Part shown: positions 1 through 10,848 of the stretch, piece by piece
Layout: each line of letters begins with the position of its first letter
Numbering within the stretch: position 1 is the stretch's first letter
Source of the DNA: Locusta migratoria
Lineage: Eukaryota; Arthropoda; Insecta; Orthoptera; Acrididae
Assembly: GCA_026315105.1 (NCBI GenBank)
Contig: CM048750.1
Span: 263,801,151-263,865,150 of the forward strand
Direction: 5' to 3'
DNA length: 64,000 bases
Notes under the pieces: model-generated
What the model was told of the DNA's origin: nothing
The model's input: the letters and a program-made list of their open reading frames with translations, nothing else
Databases searched by the model: none
Program-made: the position numbers and the translations under genes

Positions 1-1190
1 CTGTGCATCCTTAAAGTAGACATTCGCCGAAAAAATCCTGAAAAAGCACGCTTTCTCTTAAATATTACCGCGTATGTCGTCTCCTTTTCAAATAAAATGT
101 AATATTCTTACACAAAATAAAAGTAGATATTTCAACGATTCCGGCGAGGTATGAAGCATCGATGCTCGTCGTGCGATATGACCAAAGTATGAGCTCAAAG
201 TCAGGCGTCGATCATTATGAAATGGACTAGTAGTCTCCAGCATTTCAGCTAGTGAGTGATAAAGCTCACCTACTCAGATCCAAGCTCAAAGCTTTCCTAG
301 TCTCACTCCTTTTGTCGCGAATAGGAGAACCTCGCAGTAGTTTAGGTGTTAAGATGCCTCCCTCAGCACAAGCTTGCGCCCGTTGATTTGTGAGCGTTTG
401 AATGTAAGTTCTTCGCTTTTACGTGCGACGCCCATTCACACCACGTTATTCTCTAGCCCTATTTTTCATAGGGGGATGTCGTGCAGCCCTGTCGAGGGAG
501 CTGGCCCGAAGTCGCCTTGGAACGTGAATGGGGCGGTGAATAGACGCGAGGTGGTCGTAAAAGGTGCGGGTCGATGGCGCTGCGCCGTCGCGGTCAGGAA
601 TAGAACCCGCGCCATTCACCTTCCACACCACACTGACACACGTCCAGCGGCCGATAACACAGGACGGCCGACGTGCGCCATTAATAAAGCACACTTCACT
701 GTTCCGTCCGAGGCCTAATCTCTCGTATTTTGTCCTTCAGTAGGGCAATGTAGACAGTAAAATAAGTGTGATTTGTGTGAGGCCCGCAGTGTTAAAAATA
801 TCTTTTAATGACATATTAAAGTTTTCATCCAAGACACTGCTATTAATTGATAGCTTTAATTGGCACATTGTTATTGGCACAATAAGTTTATTTCGGCTAT
901 TAAACGCTATCGCGTTCTGAAATTATGACAAGACATATTTTATGATGGTAATAAAATTATACATTTAATTTAATTTAATTTTGATTGAAATATACTTTTA
1001 CACACGTGAGATTTTCTTCAATTCCGTTCAATATCGTTGGAAATCGATTTGTCAAATGTCGTACACTGTTGTTCTATTTTATCAATCTGTATTTACGTCT
1101 ATTTATGACTGGATTTTCATTTGACAGTTGTGTCACCGATATTGAACGTTTACATAAAGTTTGCATCAGACGGTGTCATCTATGTTGTGT
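1..1190. other. Unassigned DNA, no gene recognised
   Basis: I recognise nothing here. Bases 480-700 are GC-rich; 760-1190 are AT-rich. A 114-codon open frame at 374-718 starts at TTG rather than ATG, overlaps an opposite-strand frame, and its product is low-complexity with no motif I know, so it is not called as a gene. Confidence 0.6.
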
Positions 1191-1194
1191 ATTA

Positions 1195-1521
1195 AAGGAA
1201 GACATAGAAGCAGTTCAGAGGCGAGCAGCGAGGTTTGTTACTGGTAGGTTCGACCAATGCGCGATTGTCACCGAAATGCTCCGGCAACTCAATTGGTGAT
1301 CGCTGGAGGAAAGACGACGTTCTTTTCGTGAATTTCTGTTGAGGAAATTTAGAGGGCCGGAATTTGAATCTGAGTGTAGTACGATCTTGCTGCCGCCTAC
1401 TTTCATTTCGCGTAGTGATCACAAAGACAAGATAAGAGAAATTAGGGCTCGTACAGAGGCATATAGTCATTCCTTTTTTCCTCACGGTGGATTGCGGAGT
1501 ATGCATGTAGATGTACATGTA
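1195..1521 (+). mobile_element. LINE A-prime, 3'-end fragment
   Basis: The frame reads EDIEAVQRRAARF and later DHKDKIREIRARTE, matching the C-terminus of the better preserved LINE A at 9693-10727 (EDIGRVQRRAARF, DHQNKIREIRARTE). A stop follows the LNW block. The fragment ends in a TGTAGATGTACATG tract, like the GTAGATG repeats at the LINE A terminus. It is a dead, 5'-truncated copy of a jockey/CR1-like non-LTR retrotransposon. Confidence 0.75.
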
Positions 1522-1564
1522 TTATCTGTGTTACTGTGGATCTGTGCATAGATTGTCTTTGCTA

Positions 1565-1914
1565 ATGTTATCCATTTTCATGCTGGAGGATGAGAATAAA
1601 GTCTTCGATATAATTTTTATGCTTAAGTTCTATTTGTTCATTTAGTAAATTTACAGTGTGATTTAGGGAGTGTAAATATATTTCTCCTTCTTCAATAATG
1701 TTCATTTCAGAACTTTTTGGCAATACATGGAGGATGTCCATTGATTTTTCGATTGTGTCTACTTCGCGATTTTCGGTTACTGAATGTTGAAAAAAATGTT
1801 GATGGGGTGTTTTCGCTATCTCGTGTGTGTTCTTTGTATCTAACATTGAAACTCCTGCCTGTCTGTCCTAAGTAGAATTTATTGCATGTATTACATCGAA
1901 TATATATTCAAAAA
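1565..1914 (-). mobile_element. Penelope-like element 3' part with GIY-YIG endonuclease domain
   Basis: On the minus strand, reading from 1912, the frame gives IRCNTCNKFYLGQTGRSF, then VRYKEH, the signature of the GIY-YIG endonuclease carried at the C-terminus of Penelope-like reverse transcriptases. A run of seven T at about 1790-1797 marks a one-base frameshift. The next frame continues HSVTENREVDTIEKSMDILH and ends ELKHKNYIED before a stop. Known for the family: GIY-YIG nicks target DNA to prime reverse transcription. This copy is 5'-truncated and frameshifted, hence inactive. Confidence 0.8.
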
Positions 1915-2045
1915 CACTAACATCACATTCTCATATAAGAATAAAAAACAGCCTAAAATCAACGATCAAATCTGGGAAAACCAAACCACCAATATACACG
2001 AACCCAGACATTTATAAAATTCGATGTGTTGTCATAATTGCAGAA
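1911..2045 (+). mobile_element. Inverted upstream piece of a Penelope-like element
   Basis: The plus strand reads NTNITFSYKNKKQ, and in a shifted frame PDIYKIRC, which resembles the region just before the GIY-YIG domain (a typical join is GIYKIRC). It lies head-to-head with the minus-strand domain ending near 1914, and the IYxIRC block occurs at both inner ends. That fits one insertion whose 5' part was inverted during integration. Identification rests on a short stretch. Confidence 0.45.
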
Positions 2046-2048
2046 CAA

Positions 2049-2076
2049 CTGAGGATGGCGTTTAATAGCCGGAAAA
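2049..2076 (+). other. Hammerhead-like core motif (Penelope-type)
   Basis: The order is CTGAGGA, then TGGC, an AT-rich loop, GCC and GGAAA. It resembles the CUGANGA / stem II / GAAA core of hammerhead ribozymes reported in Penelope-like elements. One extra base (U) lies between the conserved A and the stem, and the GAAA is preceded by an additional G, so catalytic competence is doubtful. Related motifs occur at 29247-29274, 32865-32891 and 50785-50847. Confidence 0.35.
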
Positions 2077-2299
2077 TAACTTATTGTGCCAATAACAATG
2101 TGCAAATAAAAATTATCAATATTTAATAGCAGTGTCCTGCATTAAAACTTTAATATGTCAGTAAAATAAGTCGCCAATCTAATCGTCAAAAGCAGATAAG
2201 CAGTTTACAATCGAAATAAAGAATCACATTAACGAGACATTAGAAATTAAAAATTACAATTAAAAATTCATAAAAATAAGAATCAAAGTAATTTTGATT

Positions 2300-3034
2300 T
2301 AGATATTAATATTCAGTGATGGAATGGGAACCTACGATCTTATGTACAGAACGACAGAGATCTGTACGTCCGCCGATACTGACTTCTACCCACACCATTC
2401 GCCCACCACCATTCTCCTGCGCATAAGCACGATTGTTGCGAGTTCTACAGTCTCTGGATGATGGAACAACGATTTTCCAGCTAAACACAAAATCTATAAT
2501 CCTGATGTTCTTCCGCTTAGGTTCTGCGGGGTAAAGAGTGACATAGTTTTAATGGGACCAACACCATAGGCTTCCGTGCATGAAGGCCACATTCACGAAG
2601 GCGATTTCGGACTGTTTGTGTTTATATTTCAGGTTCTGTTGCTGCTTGGAGGCTACGTTGCAGTTGGGTTGCATTCAGCCTCCTGTCTCGACGGGCTGTT
2701 TACCGGGGATAGCGGTCATCTCTTGCTGATGTTGCCCGCTGACGCCGTTGGCCTTGCCTTCTTTTAACGGTTTCTGTTGTATGAAATCGCGACCAGGTCT
2801 TGGATGTTACACTTTGGGACACTACAATAGCTGCAGACACTTCCCAACTGCTTGTGTAATTCCTCCTCTGCAGCAACATTCTGTTATTACCGCTATCTCG
2901 GTTGCCGTATAGTTGTCTCCACTCAGTAGACGTCGAACCATTTCAGTACATTCTACCGGTGACAATACTTCAGAACCTAGATGTCTCAGCTGAACCCCCA
3001 ATTGTTGTGACCAGTGTACGTTCATCCATAAAGC
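2300..3034 (-). mobile_element. Tc1-like transposon relic
   Basis: In broken minus-strand frames the DNA-binding part is visible: TWSRFHTT, SARDDRYP, RRDRRLNATQLQRSLQAAT and TVRNRLRECGLHARKP, followed further on by GRTDLCRSV and GSHSITEY. These are typical Tc1 transposase blocks. Many stops and frameshifts interrupt them and no terminal repeats are seen. The right edge abuts repeat R. Confidence 0.8.
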
Positions 3035-3455
3035 AAAGTTGCAAGTTATCACTCCACCGAGTGCATTTCTCTATGTATTGCAGAAAGAAAACCGTCCGAA
3101 CAGCATTTTCACTCACTAGTTATTCTAAACAAGAGCACTGCAGCCGAGTTTCAACTATTTTTAAGATGGGTACACTTGGTCACTTATCAACGAAGATAAG
3201 GAATAAAAACTAACTAAAGAAATATGCTATTCTAGAACAGGTAATGGGAAGTATAAAGATAAAGTAACATTAGTACTCACAACATCTGGTATTTAGACCA
3301 AGAAGGATCACACTCGTCTCCTTACCTGTAACAGAAAAAAAAATAAAGTATGTAAGAACTTAATGGACACGTGAATGTGCAGGATAATTAGAAATAATCA
3401 GACTTAAAGCTAATATGCAGAAAAGTGGAAATAACTTATTGCTCAGAAGCAAAAT
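3035..3455 (-). repeat. Repeat family R, copy 1
   Basis: Reverse-complement homologue of 9266-9692, recognisable over about 400 bases. Inside is a splice-like arrangement on the minus strand: a pyrimidine-rich tract ending TTACAG, about 45 bases, then GTGAGTACT. A third, more divergent copy with the same arrangement lies at 57790-57905. I do not know the family. See findings. Confidence 0.65.
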
Positions 3456-3724
3456 AGTAAGTACCGTACAACAAGTGGATGTTGTCTAGTTACTACGCAT
3501 AGGACTACATTAAACAGCAGAACTACCTTTACTCCAGCTTTCTTCATCACGGAACTGTGAACAACAGTATGTATTTTTGAATAAGCTACCTGCTTTTTTA
3601 ATTTCAAATCTTCGAGATTTGTTAAAGTACCATTTATGTACATATGATATTGTTGTTAAAAAAGAAACATGTTATATTCATATTCACTGACTTCCGACCG
3701 TTCTTGACATAATATTTTATACAT

Positions 3725-3932
3725 TATGAATGAAACAAACAAGGTAAGTGTGAGATATCCTCCAAATTTATTGGTTTACGAACCGATTTTCGGCTGTTAC
3801 GCAATCATTAGGTAAACGAAATAAGTTTAATTTACATGATGATGGCGTAACAGCCGAAAATCGGTTTCTAAAACCAATAAATTGGCAGATTATCGCACAC
3901 TTACCTTGTGTGATTCATTAAAAATTTTTTTC
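3725..3932. repeat. Inverted repeat of Penelope type
   Basis: Arms of about 65-80 bases face each other: the left contains AAATTTATTGGTTT then CCGATTTTCGGCTGTTACGC, the right GCGTAACAGCCGAAAATCGG then AAACCAATAAATT. They flank a short AT-rich loop. The GATGGCGTAACAGCCGAAAA block resembles the hammerhead-like core of the other palindromes but lacks a perfect CTGANGA. It lies just upstream of the Helitron. Confidence 0.7.
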
Positions 3933-4260
3933 GTTTTCAGCAACGTAATCTATATATATTAATGTGAATGTCTGTTCGGTGTACACCTACCACGTCCGAT
4001 TGACAAGACGTAGAGATTTAAATATTTGTACACTTACTAATTTATACCTGACGAAGGTTTTAGGCACGGTTTTATAGTGATCTGATAGCTATTTAGTAAT
4101 TTGAAGAATATAACGCGAAATGCGGAAGAATAATTACTCTTTGAAAATTATATTTACTCTTTGAAAATGGTCTTATTGGTTGCATTGTTGCTTGAGGGTT
4201 GATAATGATAAAAGGGTGGAGTATATTGAGATGGAATGCTATCGGTGTATATAAAATTCT

Positions 4261-4262
<2 letters not shown>

Positions 4263-4300
<38 letters not shown>
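4263..4300. repeat. (GT)n microsatellite inside Helitron 1
   Basis: About 19 GT units. The homologous position of Helitron 2 (near 28060) has only a few units, so the tract expanded after the copies diverged. Confidence 0.95.
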
Positions 4301-4306
<6 letters not shown>

Positions 4307-4747
4307 TAATATTTCGCTCTGCAGCGGAAACTACAGAACGGAAACGAATTGTGTGTGTCTAATTGTTGTCCGAAGTCCCCTGTTGTACAACATAGCAGTT
4401 CTATGCCGATAGCTGTAAGGGGGTGGAAGATATGGTGGTTGAAAGTCGTCAAATTATAAAAAGCTCTGACTGAAGGCCAGCGATGACGTTTGCGACTCTG
4501 TAGCAAGGAGGTTACATACAGCGAAACGAGATGCCAAAGACCATATCTTTGGTCTATGCGTGCTACAATGTTTTCAGCTCTTTCTCTGTAAGGAAATATA
4601 AGAATAAATAAGTAAAGTAGTAAAAAAGAAATTTCATTTAATACATCTCTTAAAAAACCGATTTGACGTTCCGGGCATTACATCAAGTGATCGATCTGTG
4701 ATATTATTAAAATCATTATTGTTGAATTTCCTTTAATCCCTTCAGAT

Positions 4748-4954
4748 ATGCCATTTCAGTTCAAAAGACTTCAGTTTCCAGTTCGTCTAGCGTTTGGCAT
4801 GACAATTAACAAAGCTCAAGGACAATCATTAAACGTCGCAGGAATCCATTTACGGCCCTCATGTTTTTACACATGGTCAATTATACGTCGGTTGCTCAAG
4901 GGTGGGCAACCCAAAAAGTCTCTACATTTACGCTCCAAACAATACTACAAATAA
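4748..4954 (+). pseudogene. Helitron helicase C-terminal fragment (Pif1-like), frameshifted
   Basis: The 68-codon frame begins MPFQFKRLQFPVRLAFGM and continues TINKAQGQSLNVAGIHL, the late motif of Pif1/RecD-type helicases at the C-terminus of Helitron RepHel proteins. Compared with the intact copy at 28511-28729 the frame is lost after PSCF. There is no upstream ATPase domain, so this is a leftover tail. Confidence 0.8.
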
Positions 4955-5253
4955 CGTAGTTTAACAGAATGCCCTAAAATGAAATTAAAATGAATTTGAA
5001 CATTACTCTCACCATACGTGTGAGATATTGCAACACAGACTATAAGGAATAATGTATGTATTATTTATTGTAAATAATTAAGCAATTCACATAATTTTAT
5101 TTTTTTATTTGAATGTTGATTAAAAATGTTCGTTTCTAAAGAAGGTATAGTATTTCATTTCATCCTTCAAACCAGTCTCATAGCACACTACTGAAAGATA
5201 GCTTATCTATCATAATCAACCAACACGCGAGCGAAGCCGCGGGTTTAAGCTAG

Positions 5254-5549
5254 TGTGTACATAAATGCCGTCTGATTTTTCGGCAAATCTCGAGGACAGG
5301 AAATGCATTAAAGTTTCAAAAATATAGTGTGCTTTATATAGCATGAGACAGGAGGAAGGATTCTGAACAATAATAATAATAATAATAAAAACAATAAATA
5401 ATAAAAAAATGTAATAAACATATGCCCTTTTCTTAACCGTTCTGGGTGAACCAATGAAGACCATCAAAGAACAGGAAAACTGAAGGTAGTAGTAAATTAA
5501 GTTACTGTTATTTTACAGTTTGTTTAATTGTGTAAGTTTCCTCACAGAC
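5254..5549. other. Unassigned DNA with (AAT)n-like tract
   Basis: A simple ATA/AAT-rich tract lies near 5370-5410. Nothing else is recognised between the Helitron and the Tc1 relic. Confidence 0.6.
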
Positions 5550-6650
5550 AACTTGAATGCAATTTGCTGCTCGTGTTGCAAGAAAGGGACCAACGACGGC
5601 TGGAGGAAATCATTCGAAGTGAAGAAGTGTAACCCTACCGCAAATTGCTGAAGATTTCAGTTCTGGGCTTTCAATAAGTGTCAGTTTGCGAGCCATTCAA
5701 CGAAACATCATCGATACGGGCTTTCTGAACCGAAGGCCCACTCTTGTACCCATGCTGACAGCACGACACAAGGCTTTACGCATTGCCTGCGCCCGTCAAA
5801 ACCGATACTGAACTGTTGATGGTTGGAAACATGCTGCCTGGTTTGCAACTGTACCGAGTGGATGGAAGTGTGTGGGTATGGAGACAACCTTGTGAATCCA
5901 TGGACCCTGCATGTCTACAGAGGACAGTTCAAGGCATCTGTAATGGTTTGGGGCGTGTTACATCTAGATACGACTCAGACAGATGACATGTACGTACGCA
6001 TTCTGGCTGATCACCTGCATCCATTCCTTTCCATTGTCCATTCCGAGAGACCAGGTCAATTCGAGCAGGACCCTGCAACATCCACAAGTAGAGAATTGAT
6101 ACCGAGTGTCACCACGAACACTCTCCTGAGTTTAAACACCTTTGCTGGCCTCCAAACTCTGCAGACATGATCATTATTGTGCATATCTCGGATGCCTTGC
6201 AACGTGCTGTTGGGATCTCCACCCTTTCTTACTCTAATGGATTTATGAACAGTCCTGTACAATGCATGGTATTAATTCCCTCCAGCACTACTTGAGACAT
6301 TTGTCGAGTCCATGCCACGTCGTGCCGGCCGCGGTGGCCGAGGGGACTGAGGCGCTCCAGTCACGGTCTGCACGGCCACTACGGTTGGGGGTTCGAATCC
6401 GCCCTCGGGCATGGATATTTGTGCCGTCGTTAGTATTAGTTAGCTCGTAAGTAGTTTGTAAGTTTAGGGACTGATGACCCCGTAGTTAAGTCCCATAAGC
6501 TTTACAAACATTTGAACATTTTTTGCCACGTCGTGTTGCGAGACTTCTGCACGCTCGCAGGGGCTCTATACGATATTAGGCACGTGTACCAGTTTCTTTG
6601 GCTCTTTATGCTATATCTCGCATCGGAGATAATTACTGAAATACACTGTC
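5550..6650 (+). mobile_element. Tc1-like transposon relic, split by a SINE
   Basis: Reading frames give RVARKGPTTAGGNHSK, SLRAIQRNIIDTGFLNRRP, a W-G-rich block with EDSSRH, and after the inserted SINE a C-terminal LYDIRHVYQFLWLF. These are Tc1 transposase blocks with stops throughout. SINE A at 6325-6523 interrupts it; the sequence resumes after the 12-base target duplication at 6524-6535. No terminal repeats were identified. Confidence 0.75.
6325..6523 (+). mobile_element. SINE A (tRNA-derived), full length
   Basis: The tRNA-like head starts CCGGCCGCGGTGGCCGAG (A box) and has a GGGGGTTCGAATCC B box, then a tRNA-unrelated body (GGGACTGATGACCCCGTAG, AAGTCCCATAAG) and a tail ending ATTTGAACATTTT. 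It is flanked by the perfect 12-base duplication TGCCACGTCGTG (6313-6324 and 6524-6535). Inserted into the Tc1 relic, so younger than it. Confidence 0.95.
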
Positions 6651-6760
6651 TGATACGAAAATTGTGTTTATTGACAAGACAAACTAATCCAATTCTGGAA
6701 ACAAAACAAACTAACAAACTTCTGAAGCTATGGCAAAAACAACAAACAGCAACTAAAAGT

Positions 6761-8744
6761 TTAGATTAGATTAATACTTGTTCTATATGTCATATATACG
6801 ACATTTCGTAATGATGTGGAATGTGTCAGTTTAGTAAATGTTGTCTATACATAACAATCATTATGGTAAAGATTTTTTATTTACAATTTTAAAAAAAAAA
6901 ATTTATCTAAAAATTCATCTACATTGTAGAAGGAGTTGCAATTCAGAAATGCCTTTAATTTCTTTTAAATATTAGTTGGCAATCTGTCAGACTTTTGATG
7001 CTACTTGGTAAGTGACCGAAGACTTTTGTGGCAGCATAATTCACTCCTTTCTGTGGCAAAGTTAGATTTAACCTTGAATAGTGAATAACACCCTTTCTCC
7101 TAGTGTTGTAACTATGCACACTGCTATTACTTTTGAATATGGTCGGATTGTTAATAATAATAAATTTCATGAGTGAATATATATATTGTGAAGCTACAGT
7201 GAAGATCCCTAAATAAATGTCTGCAGGATGATCTTGGGTGGGCTCCAGCAATTATTCTGACTACACGCTTTTGTGCAATGAATACTTTTTTAATCAATGT
7301 TGAATTGTCCCAGAATATGATCCCATATGTAAGCAGTGAACGAAAATTGGCATAGTAAGCTAATTTTTTGGGGTGTATATCATCAAATTTTGCAATGACT
7401 CTGACAGCATAAGTAGCTGAACACAAACGTTTCAGGAGATCTTCAATATGTTTCTTCCAATTCAATCCCTCGTCAATGCAAACACCTAAAAATTCTGAGT
7501 ATACTACCTCAGCTACAGATTTCTGTTCGAAGTCTAAATTTATTAATGGTGTCATGCCATTGTGTATGAAACTGTATATAATGGGTTTTATCAAAGTTTA
7601 ATGAGAGTCCATTTGTAGAGAACCACTTAATAACTTTCTGAAGGATATCATTTACAATTTCATGAGTTAATTCCAGTTTTTCAGTTAGAGGAATTAATTT
7701 TTTCAGCTATATCCTGTGAACTGCTTATTTCAACTTTCTGCACTCTTCCAGTTAAATATGATTTAAACCATTTGTGAACTGTCCCTCTAATACCACAATA
7801 CTTAAACGTATCTAGCAGAATCCCATGATTTACGCAAAGGCCTTTGAGAGATCACAAAAAATCCCAACTGGTGATCTCCGGTTATTCAAAGCAATTAATA
7901 TTTCGTCAGTGAAGGTATATATAGCATTTTCAGTTGAAAAGCTTTTTTGAAAACCAAACTGATATTTTGTTACATCTTTACCTTTACTAATATGTGAAGC
8001 AACTCGTGAATACTTAACTTCTTCAAAATTTTTGATAAAGCTGTCAGAAGTGAGATGGGGCGGTAGTTTTTGACATCAGATGTATCCCCATTTTTATGCA
8101 AAAGTTTAACAATAGCATATTTCAGTCTGTCTGGGAAAATAACCTTCTTTTCTTCTTCGCAATCAGGTACAAGCCAGGGAGATGACGACAGCAGCAAGGG
8201 ACCCAAGACCGAACCTTGTGGGACCCCATTTTTTATAACTCCCCATTTAGAGGAATTAATTGTTTCAGCTATATCCTGTGAAATGCTTATTTCAACTTTC
8301 TGCACTCTTCCGGATAAGTATGATTTAAACCAGTTGTGAACTGTCCCTCTCATACCACAATACTCAAGCTTATCTAGAAGAATACCATGAGTTACAGAAT
8401 CAAAAGCCTTTGAGAGATCACAAAAAATCCCAATTGGTGATGTCCAGTTATTCAAAGCATTTAATATTTCGTCAGTGAAGGTAGATATAGCATTTTGAGT
8501 TGAAAACCAAACTGATATTTTGTACTACTTTATCTTTACTAATATGTGAAGCAACTCGAGAATACATAACTTCTTCAAAATTTTTGGATAAAGCTGTCAG
8601 AAGTGAGATGGGGCGGTAGTTTTTGACATCAGATGTATCCCCATTTTTATGCAAAGTTTAACAATAGCATATTTCAGTCTGTATGGGAAAATACCCTGCT
8701 TTTCTTCTTCAGAATTAGGTACAAGCCAGGGAGATGACGACAGC
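6761..8744 (-). mobile_element. LINE B copy 1, rearranged
   Basis: Homologous to LINE B at 16926-18539. The 3' end is the TTAGATTAGATTAATACTTG terminus at 6761. Fragments carry RT blocks in minus frames: KNYRPISLLTALSK, FCDLSKAFDSVTHG and NGVPQGSVLGPLL, then the C-terminal RSSCRHLFRDL (7151-7594). After PQGSVLGPLL the sequence jumps back to an earlier block, so about 555 bases are duplicated in tandem (8190-8744 against 7630-8189), and the inner copy has lost about 215 bases across a short CAGTTAGAGG match. Inactive. Confidence 0.85.
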
Positions 8745-8931
8745 CTTGAGAGAACGGCCAGGGATACGGAACCTGACAACGTATTCAATTGCGGGAAGTC
8801 CTGGAGGCGCGTCATCGCTGGCAGAGGCGTCGGTGGCGATCAGTGTTGCCACATGGCACAGAGGGAAAATACCTACAGTCTCACAAAAATGTACCTACTT
8901 TCTCCCTACCACCTCATTAAAGCCCCTATAT

Positions 8932-9157
8932 CAGGGGCGTAGCCACGATTTGGCTCTGGGAGGGACTGAATCCAGGACTCTGGCCTGGAGGGGGGGGGGG
9001 GGTCGTGGCATCATACCTCAAACTGATTAAAAAAAAAGAAGTTGTTATATATGAATACGCTCCCTCCGTCATGATGCTTTTTTGTTTTGTGGAGAAAAAT
9101 GTCTCGGGGGGAGGGGGGGTGTAGCCGGGCAGCCCCGGCCCCCTGGATAGGCTACTG
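8932..9157. mobile_element. MITE-like repeat with GC-rich ends
   Basis: Begins CAGGGGCGTAGCCACG and ends GGATAGGCTACTG, weakly inverted ends of the kind seen in hAT-type MITEs. The body shares CTCAAACTGATT with the element at 20335-20523, and runs of G suggest slippage. No target duplication was found. Confidence 0.4.
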
Positions 9158-9233
9158 TTCAAATATTCAAATGTTTGTTAAGCTTATGGGACTTAACTAC
9201 GGGTCATCAGTCCCTAAACTTACAAACTACTTA
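9158..9233 (-). mobile_element. SINE A tail fragment
   Basis: Reverse complement of the SINE A body and tail (AAACATTTG, AAGTCCCATAAG, GTAGTTTGTAAG) without the tRNA head; one G is lost in the GACCC run. Truncated at the fusion with a LINE A sliver. Confidence 0.85.
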
Positions 9234-9265
9234 TGGGAAAATCTAAGTAGCTCTCTTAGGTTCCT
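9234..9265 (+). mobile_element. LINE A sliver
   Basis: About 30 bases (GGGAAAATCTAAGTAGCTCT, then CTTAGGTT) match the part of LINE A that encodes NLSSSLRL just upstream of the FADD motif. It joins SINE A to repeat R and is probably a rearrangement scar. Confidence 0.6.
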
Positions 9266-9692
9266 GGACAATAAGTTATTTTCACTTCCCTGCATATTAA
9301 CTGTAAGTCTGATCGTTTATACTTGTTCTCAACACTCACATATCCATTACGTTTTTACATACTTTATTTTATTCTGTTACAGGTAAGAAGACGAGTGTGA
9401 TCTTCATTGATCTAAATGCCAGAAGTGTGAGTACTAGTTTCACTTAAACTTTATTCTTTTCCATGTCTGTTCTTGAATAGAATTCTTTAGTTACCTATTA
9501 ATTCCTTATCTCCGTTGATAACTGACCACCTATACTCAGTTTTCAGACAAAAATAAATTGACACTCGGCTGTGACTTTATTGATTACAATAACTAGTTCC
9601 TCAAAATGCTGTTCGGAACCGATTTTCTTTCCGAAACCGATTTTCTTCCCGAAATTCACGCAAAAATGTACTCGCTGGAATGATACATCTGC
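9266..9692 (+). repeat. Repeat family R, copy 2
   Basis: Plus-strand homologue of 3035-3455, with the same internal arrangement: TTCTGTTACAG, about 44 bases reading KKTSVIFIDLNARS in one frame, then GTGAGTACTAG. It abuts the start of LINE A. Confidence 0.65.
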
Positions 9693-10651
9693 ATCGTTTA
9701 ATGAAATTGCGTGGGTATCGTGTAACGCCGCAAATTTCCGACTGGATAGCGGATTTCCTGTCAGAGAGGACACAGTTCGTAGTAATTGATGGTAAGGCAT
9801 CGACTAAAACAGAAGTGATATCGGGCTTTCCACAGGGTAGTGTTATTGGTCCTCTGCTGTTCCTTATTTACATAAATGATTTGGGAAAAAATCTAAGCAG
9901 CTCTCTTAGGTTGTTTGCAGATGACGCCGTCATTTACCGTCGAGTAAAATCATCTGAAGATCAAAACCAACTGCAGAACGATCTGAATAAGATATCAGTA
10001 TGGTGTAAGAATTGGCAATTGGCTCTAAATAATGAGAAGTGTGAAGTTGTCCACATGAGTACGAAAAGAAATCCATTAAACTTTGTTTACAACATAAATC
10101 AATCAAATGTAAAGGCCGTAAACTCCACAAAATACCTAGGAATTACTATTACTTCAGACCTCAACTGGAAAGAACACGTAGATAATATCGTGGGAAAGGC
10201 GAACCAGAGACTACGTTTTATTGGCAGAACCCTTAAAAGATGCAACAGAACTACTAAAGAAACTGCATACATTGCGCTTGTCCGTCCATGTTTGGAGTAT
10301 TGCTGCCCAGTGTTGGATACTTATCAGGTGGGTTTGACGGAGGACATCGGAAGAGTCCAAAGAAGGGCAGCTCGTTTCGTATTGTCACGATATAGGGGAG
10401 ACAGCGTTACGGAAATGATACAGGATCTGGGATGGGAATCACTACAACAACGGCGCTTATCGCTGCGGCGTGGTCTACTTGCGAAACTCCAATCACCAAC
10501 TTTCTCCTCCGAATGCGAAAATATATTGTTGACTCCCAGTTACATAGGTAGAAATGATCATCAGAATAAAATACGAGAAATCAGAGCTCGAACAGAGAGA
10601 TTCAGGTGTTCTTTCTTCCCGCGCGCTATTCGAGAACGGAATGGGAGATAA
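9680..10651 (+). pseudogene. LINE A reverse transcriptase C-terminal half
   Basis: A 323-codon open frame. PQGSVIGPLL (about residues 51-60) is RT motif B and FADDAVIY (about 79-86) is motif C with the catalytic Asp pair. Thumb and C-terminal blocks follow: STKYLGITITSDLNWKEH, LEYCCPV and VQRRAARFVLSRYRG. The first ATG lies in flanking DNA, so the start is incidental. The endonuclease, fingers and motif A are absent, so no active enzyme is encoded even though the frame is open. Confidence 0.85.
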
Positions 10652-10727
10652 TTGTGGTTCGATGAACCTTCTGCCAGGCACTTAAATGTGATTTGCAGAG
10701 TATCCCATGTAGATGTAGATGTAGATG
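9693..10727 (+). mobile_element. LINE A copy 1, 5'-truncated
   Basis: The 3' half of a jockey/CR1-like non-LTR retrotransposon. RT similarity starts mid-domain near 9695 and runs to the 3' terminus GCAGAGTATCCC followed by GTAGATG units. The upstream half and any ORF1 are missing. Other copies: 30877-34065 and 43533-45160. Confidence 0.9.
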
Positions 10728-10848
10728 AACTAGCTAATACTAAGGACGGCACAAATATCCATGCCCGAGGGGGGATTCGAACCCCCGACCGTAGTGGCCG
10801 TGCAAACCGTGACTTGCGCGCCGCAGTCCCCTCGGCCACCGCGGCCAG
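10728..10848 (-). mobile_element. SINE A, tail-less copy
   Basis: The tRNA head and first part of the body are present in reverse orientation (GGATTCGAACCCCCGACCG; CTCGGCCACCGCGGCC at the right edge). The 3' body is missing and it is joined directly to the GTAGATG end of LINE A. No target duplication was found. Confidence 0.88.

Larger units (their letters stand above)
3949..5253 (+). mobile_element. Helitron, non-autonomous, copy 1
   Basis: Starts TCTATATATATT and ends GCCGCGGGTTTAAGCTAG, with the GC-rich GCGAGCGAAGCCGCGG segment just before the CTAG end. It is preceded by A and followed by T, the classic A|T insertion site with no target duplication. It is 1305 bases long and homologous to 27571-29017. 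It contains a (GT)n tract and a remnant of a Pif1-type helicase but no Rep/HUH nuclease, so it depended on another copy for rolling-circle transposition. Confidence 0.88.

Noticed and set aside
374..718. 114-codon open frame near the left edge as a possible gene
   Set aside because: It uses TTG as start, overlaps an antisense frame of similar quality and has no motif, codon signal or neighbour that supports it.
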